Of a stretch of DNA of 64,000 bases, positions 1 to 7,678 are shown one piece after another. Under the pieces are notes generated by a model that was not told the origin of the DNA, did no database searches, and worked only from the letters and a program-made list of their open reading frames with translations. This stretch comes from Paramagnetospirillum magnetotacticum MS-1 (lineage in GTDB: Bacteria; Pseudomonadota; Alphaproteobacteria; Rhodospirillales; Magnetospirillaceae): NCBI RefSeq assembly GCF_000829825.1, contig NZ_JXSL01000020.1, positions 186,001-250,000 on the forward strand, written 5' to 3'. The position numbers were made by a program, and so were the translations under genes. Positions within the stretch are counted from its first letter, which is position 1; every line of letters begins with the position of its first letter.

Positions 1-1316
1 ATGCCCTCGGCGCCCGGGCCGGGAGACGGACGCAGCCGCACCGTGAAGCAAGAGCCCCGCTGCAACTGGCTTTGCACCGTGACGGTGCCGCCATGCATTT
101 CGACAATCTGGCGGACCATGTGCAGACCGATGCCGGAGCCGGGGATGCCCTTGGAATTGGCGGCGCGGTGGAAGCGTTCGAAAATATTGTCCTGATCTTC
201 CTCGGGAATGCCCATGCCCTGGTCGGTGACGCTGATGGCCACATCGCCGCCATCGGCGGCGGCGGCCACGAAGATGTCGGAGCCCGCGGGGGAGTACTTC
301 ACCGCATTGCCCACCAGATTGTTGATCACCAGGGCGATCATACCGGGATCGCCCCAGACGGCCAGGCCTGGCGTGAATTGGGCGCAATAGCGATGGGTCG
401 GCGAGGCCACCCGGTAATGGGACAGCGCCACTTCGATCATGGGACCGATATCGAAGGACTTTTCGTGTAAGACGATGCGGCCGCTTTCCAACTGTTCGTC
501 GGCCAGACAGGTGTCGATCAGGCCCAAGAGGCGCTGCACGCCGCCCCGGATGGTGTCCAGGCGGGCGACGCCGCCGGGATCGCTCTTCTCCACGCGGATG
601 CGCAGCATCTGGGCCGAGGAATCGATGATGGCCAGCGGTGTGCGGAATTCGTGGCTGACCATGGACAGGAACTGGCGCAACTGGCCCTTGGCCTCGGTTT
701 CGCGCAGCAGCGCGGTCTCGGCGCGGGTTTTGGAGCGGTCGAGCGCCAGATTGCTTTCGCGCAGTTCGGCGGTGCGTTCCTCCACCTTGCGCTCCAGCGC
801 ATTGTTGAGCCCGGCCAGTTCGGCATTGAGCCTTTCGATGGTGGTGATGTCGTTCCAGGCCCGAAGCGCGCCCACCAGGGCGGTGAACATCTTCTGGGCG
901 GTCAGTTCCGACTTGCTCTTGTAGTCATTGATGTCATAGCCCAGCACCACGTCGCGCTCGGGCGCGTCACCGGGTTGGCCGGTGCGCAAGATGATGCGGA
1001 TGCGGCGGTTGCCCAATTCCTCGCGGATATGGCGGACCAGACGCAGACCGGCATCGGGGGTCTCCATCACCACGTCCAGCAACACCACCGGAATTTCCGG
1101 CTGGAGGTCGAGGATGGCGGCGGCCTCGGCGGCCGAGGTGGCCTCGATGCATTTGAACGGGCGGCCCATATAGGACAGATCGCGCAGAACGACCCTGGTC
1201 ATCTGGTGGACCTGTTCGTCGTCATCGACGATCAGCACCGGCCATGGCGGAGCAGCGGGGGCGTGGGCGGAAGCGTCGCCGCGTGGCTTTAACGAGAGTT
1301 TGCGCGGCTCCGCCAT
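1..1316 (-). CDS. Hybrid-type sensor histidine kinase with N-terminal receiver domain (C-terminus cut by window edge)
   Basis: About 438 codons are visible and no stop is reached at the left edge. ATG at 1316 begins MAEPRKLSLK. A receiver domain follows (LIVDDEQ near residue 28, acceptor Asp in VVLLDVVME), then a coiled linker (LERKVEERTAEL), a HisKA box (VSHEFRTPL) and an HATPase domain (NNLVGNAVKYSP, then DQGMGIP and GSGIGLHMVRQIVE). It has no membrane segment, so it is probably a cytoplasmic kinase whose own receiver lies before the transmitter. It starts 3 nt after the stop of the upstream OmpR-type regulator, so the two are almost certainly co-transcribed and form a pair. The input signal is unknown. 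The missing end is probably only a few residues, because the last HATPase box is already present. Confidence 0.9.
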   Translation of the reverse strand, partial: MAEPRKLSLKPRGDASAHAPAAPPWPVLIVDDDEQVHQMTRVVLRDLSYMGRPFKCIEATSAAEAAAILDLQPEIPVVLLDVVMETPDAGLRLVRHIREELGNRRIRIILRTGQPGDAPERDVVLGYDINDYKSKSELTAQKMFTALVGALRAWNDITTIERLNAELAGLNNALERKVEERTAELRESNLALDRSKTRAETALLRETEAKGQLRQFLSMVSHEFRTPLAIIDSSAQMLRIRVEKSDPGGVARLDTIRGGVQRLLGLIDTCLADEQLESGRIVLHEKSFDIGPMIEVALSHYRVASPTHRYCAQFTPGLAVWGDPGMIALVINNLVGNAVKYSPAGSDIFVAAAADGGDVAISVTDQGMGIPEEDQDNIFERFHRAANSKGIPGSGIGLHMVRQIVEMHGGTVTVQSQLQRGSCFTVRLRPSPGPGAEG

Positions 1317-1319
1317 CGG

Positions 1320-2066
1320 CTATCGCAGGCCGACGGGCGCCGCGAAGGCGTAACCGACGCTGTGAACCGATTCGATGGGCAGGGGATGGCCGAATGTCTC
1401 GTCTCCCTTGGCCCGCAGGCGCCGGACCATGGAATCCACCGACCGGTCGGCCGGGTCCCAACCGCGTTTGCCCAAGGCCCGAAAGATTTCGTCCCGCGAC
1501 ACCGGCTCGCCCGGACGCGAGACCAGCAGCGAGACGAAGACCCGCTCATTGCCGGTCAGCTTGATGGACTTGCCGTCGGGCGCGATCAGCGTCCAGGTCA
1601 ACTGGTCGTAGATCCATTCGGTGGGAACCGGCGAAGCCGCGGAGGGCTGGGCCGGGGTCTCGTCGGACATACGGGGTTCCGCCTGACTCGGAGCGGGCTG
1701 CGAGACGCGCATGCGCCGGGCCAGGGTGCGGACCTGGGCTTCCAGTTCGCGCAGTTCCACCGGCTTGACCATGTAGACATCGGCGCCGACTTCCAGGCCG
1801 ACCACCCGGTCGACGTTCAAGCCCCGCGCCGTCAGCATGATGATGCCCACGTCGGAATGGGACCGCAGCCGTCCGGCGATGGAAAAACCGCCCTCTCCCG
1901 GCAGATTGATGTCGAGAATGATGATCTCGACGGAACGTTCATCCAGAGCGCGGTCAAGCTCCTTCCCGTCGCCGCAGCCGATGACATCGTGCCCGCACGC
2001 CGAGAGGTATTCGACCAGATCCGCCCGAAGAGGAGCCTCGTCCTCGACTACCGCGATCCGCGCCAT
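1320..2066 (-). CDS. OmpR/PhoB-family response regulator
   Basis: 248 residues. The N-terminal receiver domain begins ARIAVVEDE, with the acceptor Asp in IIILDINLPG and the conserved Lys in VKPVEL. A winged-helix DNA-binding domain occupies roughly residues 150-245 (LTGNERVFVSLLV, VDSMVRRLRAK, SVHSVGYAF). ATG 2066 is chosen over an in-frame ATG at 2090 because CCTCC at 2077-2081 gives a GGAGG ribosome site 10 nt before it on the minus strand. It is followed 3 nt downstream by a receiver-histidine kinase gene, its likely partner. Target genes cannot be told from the sequence. Confidence 0.93.
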   Translation of the reverse strand: MARIAVVEDEAPLRADLVEYLSACGHDVIGCGDGKELDRALDERSVEIIILDINLPGEGGFSIAGRLRSHSDVGIIMLTARGLNVDRVVGLEVGADVYMVKPVELRELEAQVRTLARRMRVSQPAPSQAEPRMSDETPAQPSAASPVPTEWIYDQLTWTLIAPDGKSIKLTGNERVFVSLLVSRPGEPVSRDEIFRALGKRGWDPADRSVDSMVRRLRAKGDETFGHPLPIESVHSVGYAFAAPVGLR

Positions 2067-2463
2067 TGGGTTGAAACCTCCGAAAATCATTGCGACAGGA
2101 AAATCATAAACACCGAGTTACGTACAATAACAAGTCGTCGCACTATGTGACGAGGTGTTCCTGCGGAGGGGACGGTAAACTGGCCTATCACGGTGGAATC
2201 AAGGCCTGGGGCCGCTTTGCTGGGGCATGGCCCGCGTCATGTTTCGTTACCGGCCCGTTTGGCATAACCGTAAGGCATATGGGGATTGTGGGAATTATTC
2301 CAAAGAACCAAGGCTTTTCCGCGCATTGGCGGCGTGCCCTTATCGTCGCGCGACATCGGTCCTGAATTGTGGTTGGCGAATATGTGGTCTCACTATCGGA
2401 GTGAATATTCATAAAAGTGACGATCTCTGCGTTCGCCGGGGGAAATTCATCGCAGCCGGTCGG
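2067..2463. other. Intergenic region, no gene recognised
   Basis: 397 bases between the start of the response regulator and the end of the 602-residue protein. It is less GC-rich than its surroundings and should hold the promoter of the regulator-kinase pair. Short open frames here lack ribosome sites and resemble nothing. I see no convincing terminator, RNA gene or repeat. Confidence 0.5.
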
Positions 2464-4272
2464 TCATCGGCGCCTTGGTGTCCGGCTGCGTTTCAGCCGT
2501 GGAGGGGGATTCAGGTCTTCCGTCGGAAACCCCTGAGGCGGCGTAGCCGGGAGTTGCAAGACCTCCTCGCTCCGCTGGGACGTGGGCTCTTGCTCGATCT
2601 CGGGCTCGGGAGCAGGCTCGGGAGCGGGGAGGGCGGCAGGCGGGCTGGATCGGGTTTCGGCGGGCCGGGATTGAATCTGGGTGCTCAGCACCTCGACGGT
2701 CTGCAACAGCGCCTGCAGCTTGGCCTTGAGGTCGTCGATGGAGGCGCTGTCAACGGGTGCCGCGCTCTTGCCGCGCGCCTTGGATGTCTTGGTCCGGGGC
2801 GTCTTGGCTTTCGACCGGGGCGCCAGGGCCGCCGCCCCGCCGTTCAGGAAGGAATCCAGCCAGCGCTCCACCAGATCCGGTGTGGCGCCCAGGGCGGCGG
2901 CGACCTGTTCGCGGTTCTCTCCGGCCAACACCCGCATGACCGCCTCGGTCTTCTGGATATTGGCGAAACGCTTGCGCTGGGGAACGACCGGCACCGGCAA
3001 TCCGGCGGGGCGCGGCGGCGCGGACACGGAAACCGACTGCGGCGGCGTGGGTGGCGGCATGGGCGCTGCAGAAATGAGTCCCGGCGGAACGGCATTTTGC
3101 GGGGCGGGGGCGGCGGATGGGCCCAGGGCCTGCATGATCGGGCCCAGACGGGGCTGGGACGCGGCCAGACTGTCGTCCGGTGCCAGCGCGCCCAGCAGCT
3201 GGGTTCCTAGCTCCTGTTGCTGCGGCACCAGGCGCTCGATGATCTTGTCCACTTCGGCCCGCGCGGCGGCGGCGGCATCCACGACCGGCCGGAACGCCAC
3301 CCGCTTTTCCATGAGCTCCAGCAATGCGGCCGTGTCCTTGGCATAGGCCTGGGGAACCGCCGGATCAGCGCCTGTGGTGTGCTGGACGAAGCGGCGCACC
3401 CGCGCGGGGATGCGCCGCAACAATCCGGCCCGGCGGGTGGACAGGACCTTGAAGTCCATCACCTTGATCAGCAAGGCGCCGTGACGCCGGGGATGAAGAT
3501 GCTCGAACAGATATTCGATCAGTTCCACCTCGGCGAATTCCAAAATCAGGAAGTTTTTTTCCTGGGCCTGCCAGTTCAGAATGAAATCGCAGATCTCGGA
3601 CAGTTGGGCGGCCAGCTGATCGGTGAAGATGGCCGGATTGAGCATGGTCCAGGACTTGCCGCTGGTCATGGGCAGGCGGCCGGGGCGGCCGAAATTGCGG
3701 GTCAGGTTGCGGGCCACCGCCAGCAGAACCCGGTTGCCCGAATGCCGCGTTCCGCGCGGAAAGCAATCGTGCAGGAGATCGGCGGCCTCGAAATCCTGGG
3801 AAGGGGGCGGCTCCGCCAGCAGCCGGTCCAGGGATTGAAGATTGCCAGGTACGATCACCTCGCCCTTGTCGGGCAATTGCCGCAAGGCCGAGCGCAGGCG
3901 GGCCAGGGCCGCTTCCGGGTCGAAGGGCGCCGCAGCATCGGGTTCGGCCATGTCCGTGGGCGGCGGCGCGGGCGGCGGAGCCGTCACCAGGCTGCCGGTC
4001 ATGGCCGGGCGCTGTAAGGACTGCATCATGCGCGACAATTCCCCGCGCGCCTGTTGCATCAGGGCGTGACGCTCGGCCGGATCGGCCAGATAGCGCCAGC
4101 CAGCCGCGATGCGGCCCAGACCCCGGCGCAAGGGCGCCAGGACTCCGCCCGCCTGGGATGCCGGAACACCGCTGGTCTCGGCGACGGTCAGCCACCCCCC
4201 TCCGGTGGCGGGCGGCGGCACCTCTTCCTCAGCCGTGGGTGGCGGTGGCATATGCAAATTCGTAACGTCCAT
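2464..4272 (-). CDS. Hypothetical protein, 602 residues, Pro/Ala-rich with a helix-turn-helix-like segment
   Basis: I do not recognise this family. It has a Pro-rich N-terminus (MPPPPTAEEEVPPP), a charged globular middle (about residues 40-330, with SYLFEHLHP-like helical stretches and RRIPARVRRF), a Pro-rich linker and a segment near residues 420-475 reading KTEAVMRVLAGE and LGATPDLVERWLDSFL. That segment looks like a transposase-type or Lrp-like helix-turn-helix. A Lys-rich linker (KAKTPRTKTSKARGK), a short helix (LKAKLQALLQTVEVL) and a Pro/Glu-rich tail follow. No signal peptide or membrane segment is visible. ATG 4272 has a weak GGCGGA ribosome site. It stands alone on its strand, with the porin gene divergent upstream. 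Confidence 0.75.
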   Translation of the reverse strand: MDVTNLHMPPPPTAEEEVPPPATGGGWLTVAETSGVPASQAGGVLAPLRRGLGRIAAGWRYLADPAERHALMQQARGELSRMMQSLQRPAMTGSLVTAPPPAPPPTDMAEPDAAAPFDPEAALARLRSALRQLPDKGEVIVPGNLQSLDRLLAEPPPSQDFEAADLLHDCFPRGTRHSGNRVLLAVARNLTRNFGRPGRLPMTSGKSWTMLNPAIFTDQLAAQLSEICDFILNWQAQEKNFLILEFAEVELIEYLFEHLHPRRHGALLIKVMDFKVLSTRRAGLLRRIPARVRRFVQHTTGADPAVPQAYAKDTAALLELMEKRVAFRPVVDAAAAARAEVDKIIERLVPQQQELGTQLLGALAPDDSLAASQPRLGPIMQALGPSAAPAPQNAVPPGLISAAPMPPPTPPQSVSVSAPPRPAGLPVPVVPQRKRFANIQKTEAVMRVLAGENREQVAAALGATPDLVERWLDSFLNGGAAALAPRSKAKTPRTKTSKARGKSAAPVDSASIDDLKAKLQALLQTVEVLSTQIQSRPAETRSSPPAALPAPEPAPEPEIEQEPTSQRSEEVLQLPATPPQGFPTEDLNPPPRLKRSRTPRRR

Positions 4273-4314
4273 GTTCGTCCGCCGCGCGTTCCATGCACCC
4301 CGCTTAAGGCGGAA

Positions 4315-4343
4315 TTTAACCTAAGCCGTGCCCAGGGTACAAT
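4315..4343 (+). promoter_or_regulatory. Possible sigma-70-type promoter of the porin gene
   Basis: TTTAAC (4315-4320), a 17-nt spacer and TACAAT (4338-4343) lie about 70 nt before the porin start in a clearly AT-rich stretch. The spacing fits a housekeeping promoter, but the -35 element is weak. Predicted only by eye. Confidence 0.35.
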
Positions 4344-4415
4344 CGAACCCCTTGATCAAATTTTAATTATTCCGTGGAAAGCTCCAGTTTAATTTCTTGA
4401 GGGTGGATATTGACG

Positions 4416-5795
4416 ATGATGACCGGAAAAGCCTTTGCTGGTTTGGCCGTGGCCGCCAGCCTGTGCCTGACTTCCACCAGCCTGCGCGCCGAGGAGGCCG
4501 AAGCCGCCCCCAAAGGGTTCTGGGAACGCGATACCCTGACCGGCGATTGGGGCGGATTGCGCACCGATCTGGCCGAGAAGGGCATCAAGGTCAATGCCGC
4601 CTATACCTCGGAAGTGTTGGGCAATGTCTCGGGCGGCATCAAACGCCGCGCCGTGGCCGACGCGCTCTTGCAGGTGGATGTGGATGCCGATCTGGAACAG
4701 GCCATAGGTTGGAAGGGCGGCGCCTTTCATGTGACCGGACTGAATATCCAGGGACGCCAGCTTTCGGCCAATTTCATCGGCAACCTGATCCCCGTGCGCG
4801 ATATCGAGGCCGCGCCCTCGACCCGGCTGTTTTCCCTGTGGCTGCAGCAAAGCATGCTGGACGACAAAGTGTCGCTGCGCTTTGGTCAGATTCCCATGCA
4901 GGAGGAATTCTTCACCAGCGTGGTCGCCACCAATCTGATCAATTCGGCTTTCGGCTGGCCCGGCGCCTTCGCCGCCAATATGCAGAGCGGCGGCGGCGGC
5001 TATCCCGTTTCCAATCTCGGCACCCGGATCAAGGTTCAGGCCACGGAAGAGGTGGCCGTGCTGGGCGGCGTGTTCACCGGCAATGTGGCGCCCGGCACCA
5101 ATGCCGGCAACGATGCCCAGAAGCGCAACCGCAGCGGCGTCGATTATACGGTGGACCAGGCGCCCGTGTGGTTCTCCGAGATGCAGTACGGCATCAACCA
5201 GGAAAAGGGTGCGGCGGGCCTGCCCAAGATGTTCAAATTGGGCGGCTGGTACTACAACGGCCGCGCCACCGACCAGCGCTATGATATCGCAGGCGTCTCC
5301 CTCGGCAGCAATGCGGCGGGCTCCGCCCGGACCGTTCGCGGCAATTGGGCGGCTTACGGCATATTCGACGGCATGCTGTACAAGGAGGCGGGGACCGAGG
5401 ATCTGGGGCTTTCCGCCTTCCTGCGCGTCACCGGTCTGCCCGACGACCGCAACCAGATGCCGTTCTATTTCGACTCCGGCCTCAGCTACAAAGGGCCATT
5501 GGAAGGCCGTGACGACGATGTGGCCGCCATCGGCTTCGCCTTCGGCAAAATGAGTTCGGCCCTGGCGGCGCGCGACGCCGATGCCCGTCGCTTCGGCACC
5601 GCCACCGCGCCCGATCACGATTACGAGGCGGCCATTGAACTGACCTACCGCTATCAGGTAACGCCTTGGATGACCCTGGTGCCCGACGCCCAATATGTGG
5701 TCCATCCGGGTGGCACCACCACCTTGCCGGAAAACTCAAGGAAGACCATTCCGGACGCCACGGTGCTGGGCCTTCGGACGGTGTTCAAGCTGTAG
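4416..5795 (+). CDS. OprB-like carbohydrate-selective outer-membrane porin
   Basis: 459 residues, the usual length for OprB porins. A signal peptide (AFAGLAVAASLCLT to LRAEE) is followed by the family's N-terminal hallmark FWERDTLTGDWGGLRTDLAEKG, which continues into alternating beta strands (SLWLQQSMLDDKVSLRFGQ; a terminal strand ending in GLRTVFKL with Leu last). It probably forms a 16-stranded outer-membrane channel for sugars or small organic solutes; the substrate cannot be read from sequence. Start choice is uncertain: ATG 4416 lies 12 nt after GAGGG, while TTG 4410 lies 6 nt after it. The downstream NDUFS4-like gene is separated by about 120 nt and is probably a separate unit. Confidence 0.88.
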   Translation: MMTGKAFAGLAVAASLCLTSTSLRAEEAEAAPKGFWERDTLTGDWGGLRTDLAEKGIKVNAAYTSEVLGNVSGGIKRRAVADALLQVDVDADLEQAIGWKGGAFHVTGLNIQGRQLSANFIGNLIPVRDIEAAPSTRLFSLWLQQSMLDDKVSLRFGQIPMQEEFFTSVVATNLINSAFGWPGAFAANMQSGGGGYPVSNLGTRIKVQATEEVAVLGGVFTGNVAPGTNAGNDAQKRNRSGVDYTVDQAPVWFSEMQYGINQEKGAAGLPKMFKLGGWYYNGRATDQRYDIAGVSLGSNAAGSARTVRGNWAAYGIFDGMLYKEAGTEDLGLSAFLRVTGLPDDRNQMPFYFDSGLSYKGPLEGRDDDVAAIGFAFGKMSSALAARDADARRFGTATAPDHDYEAAIELTYRYQVTPWMTLVPDAQYVVHPGGTTTLPENSRKTIPDATVLGLRTVFKL

Positions 5796-5918
5796 GTTCT
5801 TGCGGATTCCCGAAGCGTCGATTATACCTTGCGGGCTGGATCGGGCAGGGGACTTCAACCCCTTGATTTGTCTCGGTCCCGCCCGTGTCAGGACTTTCGA
5901 CGAGCAGGAGAGACATTG

Positions 5919-6227
5919 ATGCAGGTCCGCATCTATCGCCCGGCCAAGACCGCCATGCAATCCGGCCGGAGCGGCAACGCCAAGTCCTGGGTCCTGGAAT
6001 ACGAGCCGGCGGCTCCCAAGCAGCCGGATAATCTGATGGGCTGGGTCGGCTCGACCGACACCACCTCGCAGGTGCGGGTCAAGTTCGCCACCAAGGAAGA
6101 GGCCGTGGCCTTCGCCAAGAAGAAGGGCCTGGACTATTCCGTCGCCGCCGAAAACCCCCGTCTGCAAAAGCCCAAGAACTACGCCGACAATTTCCGCTAC
6201 GACAAGCTGGAATTCGGCCGCTTCTGA
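5919..6227 (+). CDS. NDUFS4-like ETC complex I subunit
   Basis: 102 residues. It matches the small accessory complex I subunit known in mitochondria as NDUFS4 (18 kDa) and common in alphaproteobacteria: MQVRIYRPAKTAMQSG at the start, then NAKSWVLEYEPA, NLMGWVGSTDT, VRVKFATKEEAVAFAKKKG, and an aromatic/basic end KPKNYADNFRYDKLEFGRF. It associates with the peripheral arm of NADH:quinone oxidoreductase. ATG 5919 is set by AGGAGA at 5906-5911. It stands apart from any nuo cluster, which is usual. It is followed by tRNA-Arg in the same orientation. Confidence 0.9.
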   Translation: MQVRIYRPAKTAMQSGRSGNAKSWVLEYEPAAPKQPDNLMGWVGSTDTTSQVRVKFATKEEAVAFAKKKGLDYSVAAENPRLQKPKNYADNFRYDKLEFGRF

Positions 6228-6263
6228 TCGCGCCCAGGCTCCGCCGGGCCCAGGCGGCTTTGG

Positions 6264-6340
6264 GCGCCCTTAGCTCAGTTGGATAGAGCAGCCGCCTTCT
6301 AAGCGGCAGGTCGCTGGTTCGAGCCCAGCAGGGCGCGCCA
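6264..6340 (+). tRNA. tRNA-Arg (anticodon TCT)
   Basis: 77 nt, complete cloverleaf. The acceptor stem GCGCCCT pairs with AGGGCGC. D arm GCTC/GAGC, anticodon stem GCCGC/GCGGC with loop CTTCTAA (anticodon TCT at 6298-6300), T arm GCTGG/CCAGC with loop TTCGAGC, and an encoded 3' CCA. It reads AGA, a rare codon in GC-rich genomes. Confidence 0.97.
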
Positions 6341-6503
6341 TTCTCGCGCGCGTGGATCGGCCGGACAGTGTCGGATATGGGCATTGAGGAGCCTTCCCCT
6401 GGAGTGTAAGCGGCGGCACGCGATGTGACGCCGCGGCGCAATACGATGGATGCGCCGGACGGTTTGCCCTGTTAGAGTGGAGCCTCGTCCATCCGTGAGG
6501 GAA

Positions 6504-6851
6504 ATGACCGTGAGCTCCAGCAATGACCGCCGCGTTGATGATCGCCACGAGGGCGAGGGCCTGTTCATGCTGTTCGACGGTATCCTGGTCGAGGTCGTCG
6601 ATATCTCCATCGGCGGGCTGAAATTCCGCAGGCCGCCCGGCTTGCTCGCCCATGGCTATCGCTTTTCCTTCGAACTGCGTTCGGCCTATGAGGACCCCAA
6701 CCCTCTGGCCAGGGGCGTGGCCATGGTGCGCGCCCTGGGGCCCGATTGGGTGGCGGTGGAATTCGTCCGTCCCACCTTCTCGCTGATGAAGGTGGTGGGC
6801 CGCCATATCGGCCGCCTGCTGGTCGGCCGGTCCCATCTGTTCCGGCACTGA
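6504..6851 (+). CDS. PilZ-domain protein (putative c-di-GMP receptor)
   Basis: 115 residues. It resembles a minimal PilZ domain: an N-terminal basic motif NDRRVDDRHE (for the RxxxR c-di-GMP clamp), then VEVVDISIGGLKFRRP (the D/NxSxxG motif), followed by beta-rich sequence. ATG 6504 is supported by GAGG a few bases upstream; an in-frame ATG further up lacks a site. Its stop overlaps the start of the alpha/beta hydrolase by one base (TGATG at 6849-6853), so the two are translationally coupled. Nearby HD-GYP and EAL proteins could supply or remove its ligand. The output partner is unknown. Confidence 0.8.
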   Translation: MTVSSSNDRRVDDRHEGEGLFMLFDGILVEVVDISIGGLKFRRPPGLLAHGYRFSFELRSAYEDPNPLARGVAMVRALGPDWVAVEFVRPTFSLMKVVGRHIGRLLVGRSHLFRH

Positions 6852-7621
6852 TGAAACTGAATGCTATCGAGGCCGGAAGCGCCGCCGCGGACAGGGTGCC
6901 GCTGCTGATTCTGCACGGATTGCTGGGCTCGGCCCGCAATTGGGGCGCGGTGGTCAAGGCCTTGGGCGAAAGCCGCCGGGTTCTGGCGCTGGATCTGCCC
7001 AATCATGGTTCCAGCCCTTGGACCGAGATCATGGATTACCCCTTCATGGCCCGCGAATTGGCCTCCGTGATCGAGCATCTGGGCGGAAGAGCGGCGATCA
7101 TGGGACATTCCATGGGGGGCAAGGCGGCCATGACCCTGGCGCTTTCCCGGCCCGAACTGGTGGAGAGGCTGGTGGTGGTCGATATCGCCCCGGTGTCGTA
7201 CAGCCACACTTTCGCCCCCTATATCAAGGCCATGCGGGGCGTGCCCCTGGGCGAGGTCTCGTCACGCGGCGAGGTGGAGGCCGCCCTGGCCGGGGCCATT
7301 CCCGACAAGGGCGTCAGGGCCTTCCTGATGCAGAATCTGGAAGGTGGGGCGGGCGGCTATCGCTGGCGGCCCAATCTGGCGGTCCTCGGCGCCCATATGG
7401 ACGATATTCTGGCCTTTCCGCATTTCCCCGACGATACCGCGTTTCAAGGGCCCACCCTGTTCGTGGCCGGTGAGACCTCGGATTATATCCGTCCCGCCCA
7501 TGAGGACGTGATCGCGCAATTCTTTCCCAAGGCCGAAAGCGTGGAGATTCCCGGCGCCGGGCACTGGGTTCACGCCGACAATCCGTCTGCATTCATGTCT
7601 GCCATCGGGTCTTTCCTGTAG
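6851..7621 (+). CDS. Alpha/beta-fold hydrolase (YbfF/ABHD11-like esterase)
   Basis: 256 residues. An alpha/beta hydrolase with oxyanion-hole motif LHGLLGSARNW near residue 20, nucleophile elbow GHSMGGKAA (Ser about 91), and catalytic His in GAGHWVHAD near the C-terminus; the acid is probably the Asp in AGETSDYI. The motif order and length match the YbfF/ABHD11 esterase group, which acts on short acyl esters. No signal peptide, so it is cytoplasmic. The start overlaps the PilZ gene stop. Natural substrate unknown. Confidence 0.88.
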   Translation: MKLNAIEAGSAAADRVPLLILHGLLGSARNWGAVVKALGESRRVLALDLPNHGSSPWTEIMDYPFMARELASVIEHLGGRAAIMGHSMGGKAAMTLALSRPELVERLVVVDIAPVSYSHTFAPYIKAMRGVPLGEVSSRGEVEAALAGAIPDKGVRAFLMQNLEGGAGGYRWRPNLAVLGAHMDDILAFPHFPDDTAFQGPTLFVAGETSDYIRPAHEDVIAQFFPKAESVEIPGAGHWVHADNPSAFMSAIGSFL

Positions 7622-7645
7622 TTATTCGTATTTGCTGGCTGTAGA

Positions 7646-7659
7646 TTGACTTTGGTCAA
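7646..7659. promoter_or_regulatory. Perfect FNR/DNR-type box TTGAC-N4-GTCAA
   Basis: TTGAC-TTTG-GTCAA is a perfect palindrome with 4-nt spacing, the form bound by NNR/DNR-class Crp/Fnr regulators. Its centre is only about 26 nt before the GTG of the HD-GYP gene and it sits just upstream of the TGAGGG ribosome site. That is too close for classic activation at -41.5 of a promoter upstream of this start, so it may be a repressor site or indicate a different start. Confidence 0.65.
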
Positions 7660-7678
7660 TTTCTGAGGGCGATTATCC

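Noticed and set aside
2464-4272. The 602-residue protein as a transposase
   Set aside because: Only one short helix-turn-helix-like segment is present; there is no DDE catalytic region and no flanking inverted repeats.
4389-5705. Minus-strand frame opposite the porin
   Set aside because: Gly/His-rich antisense shadow; the porin on the plus strand has a signal peptide and OprB motifs.
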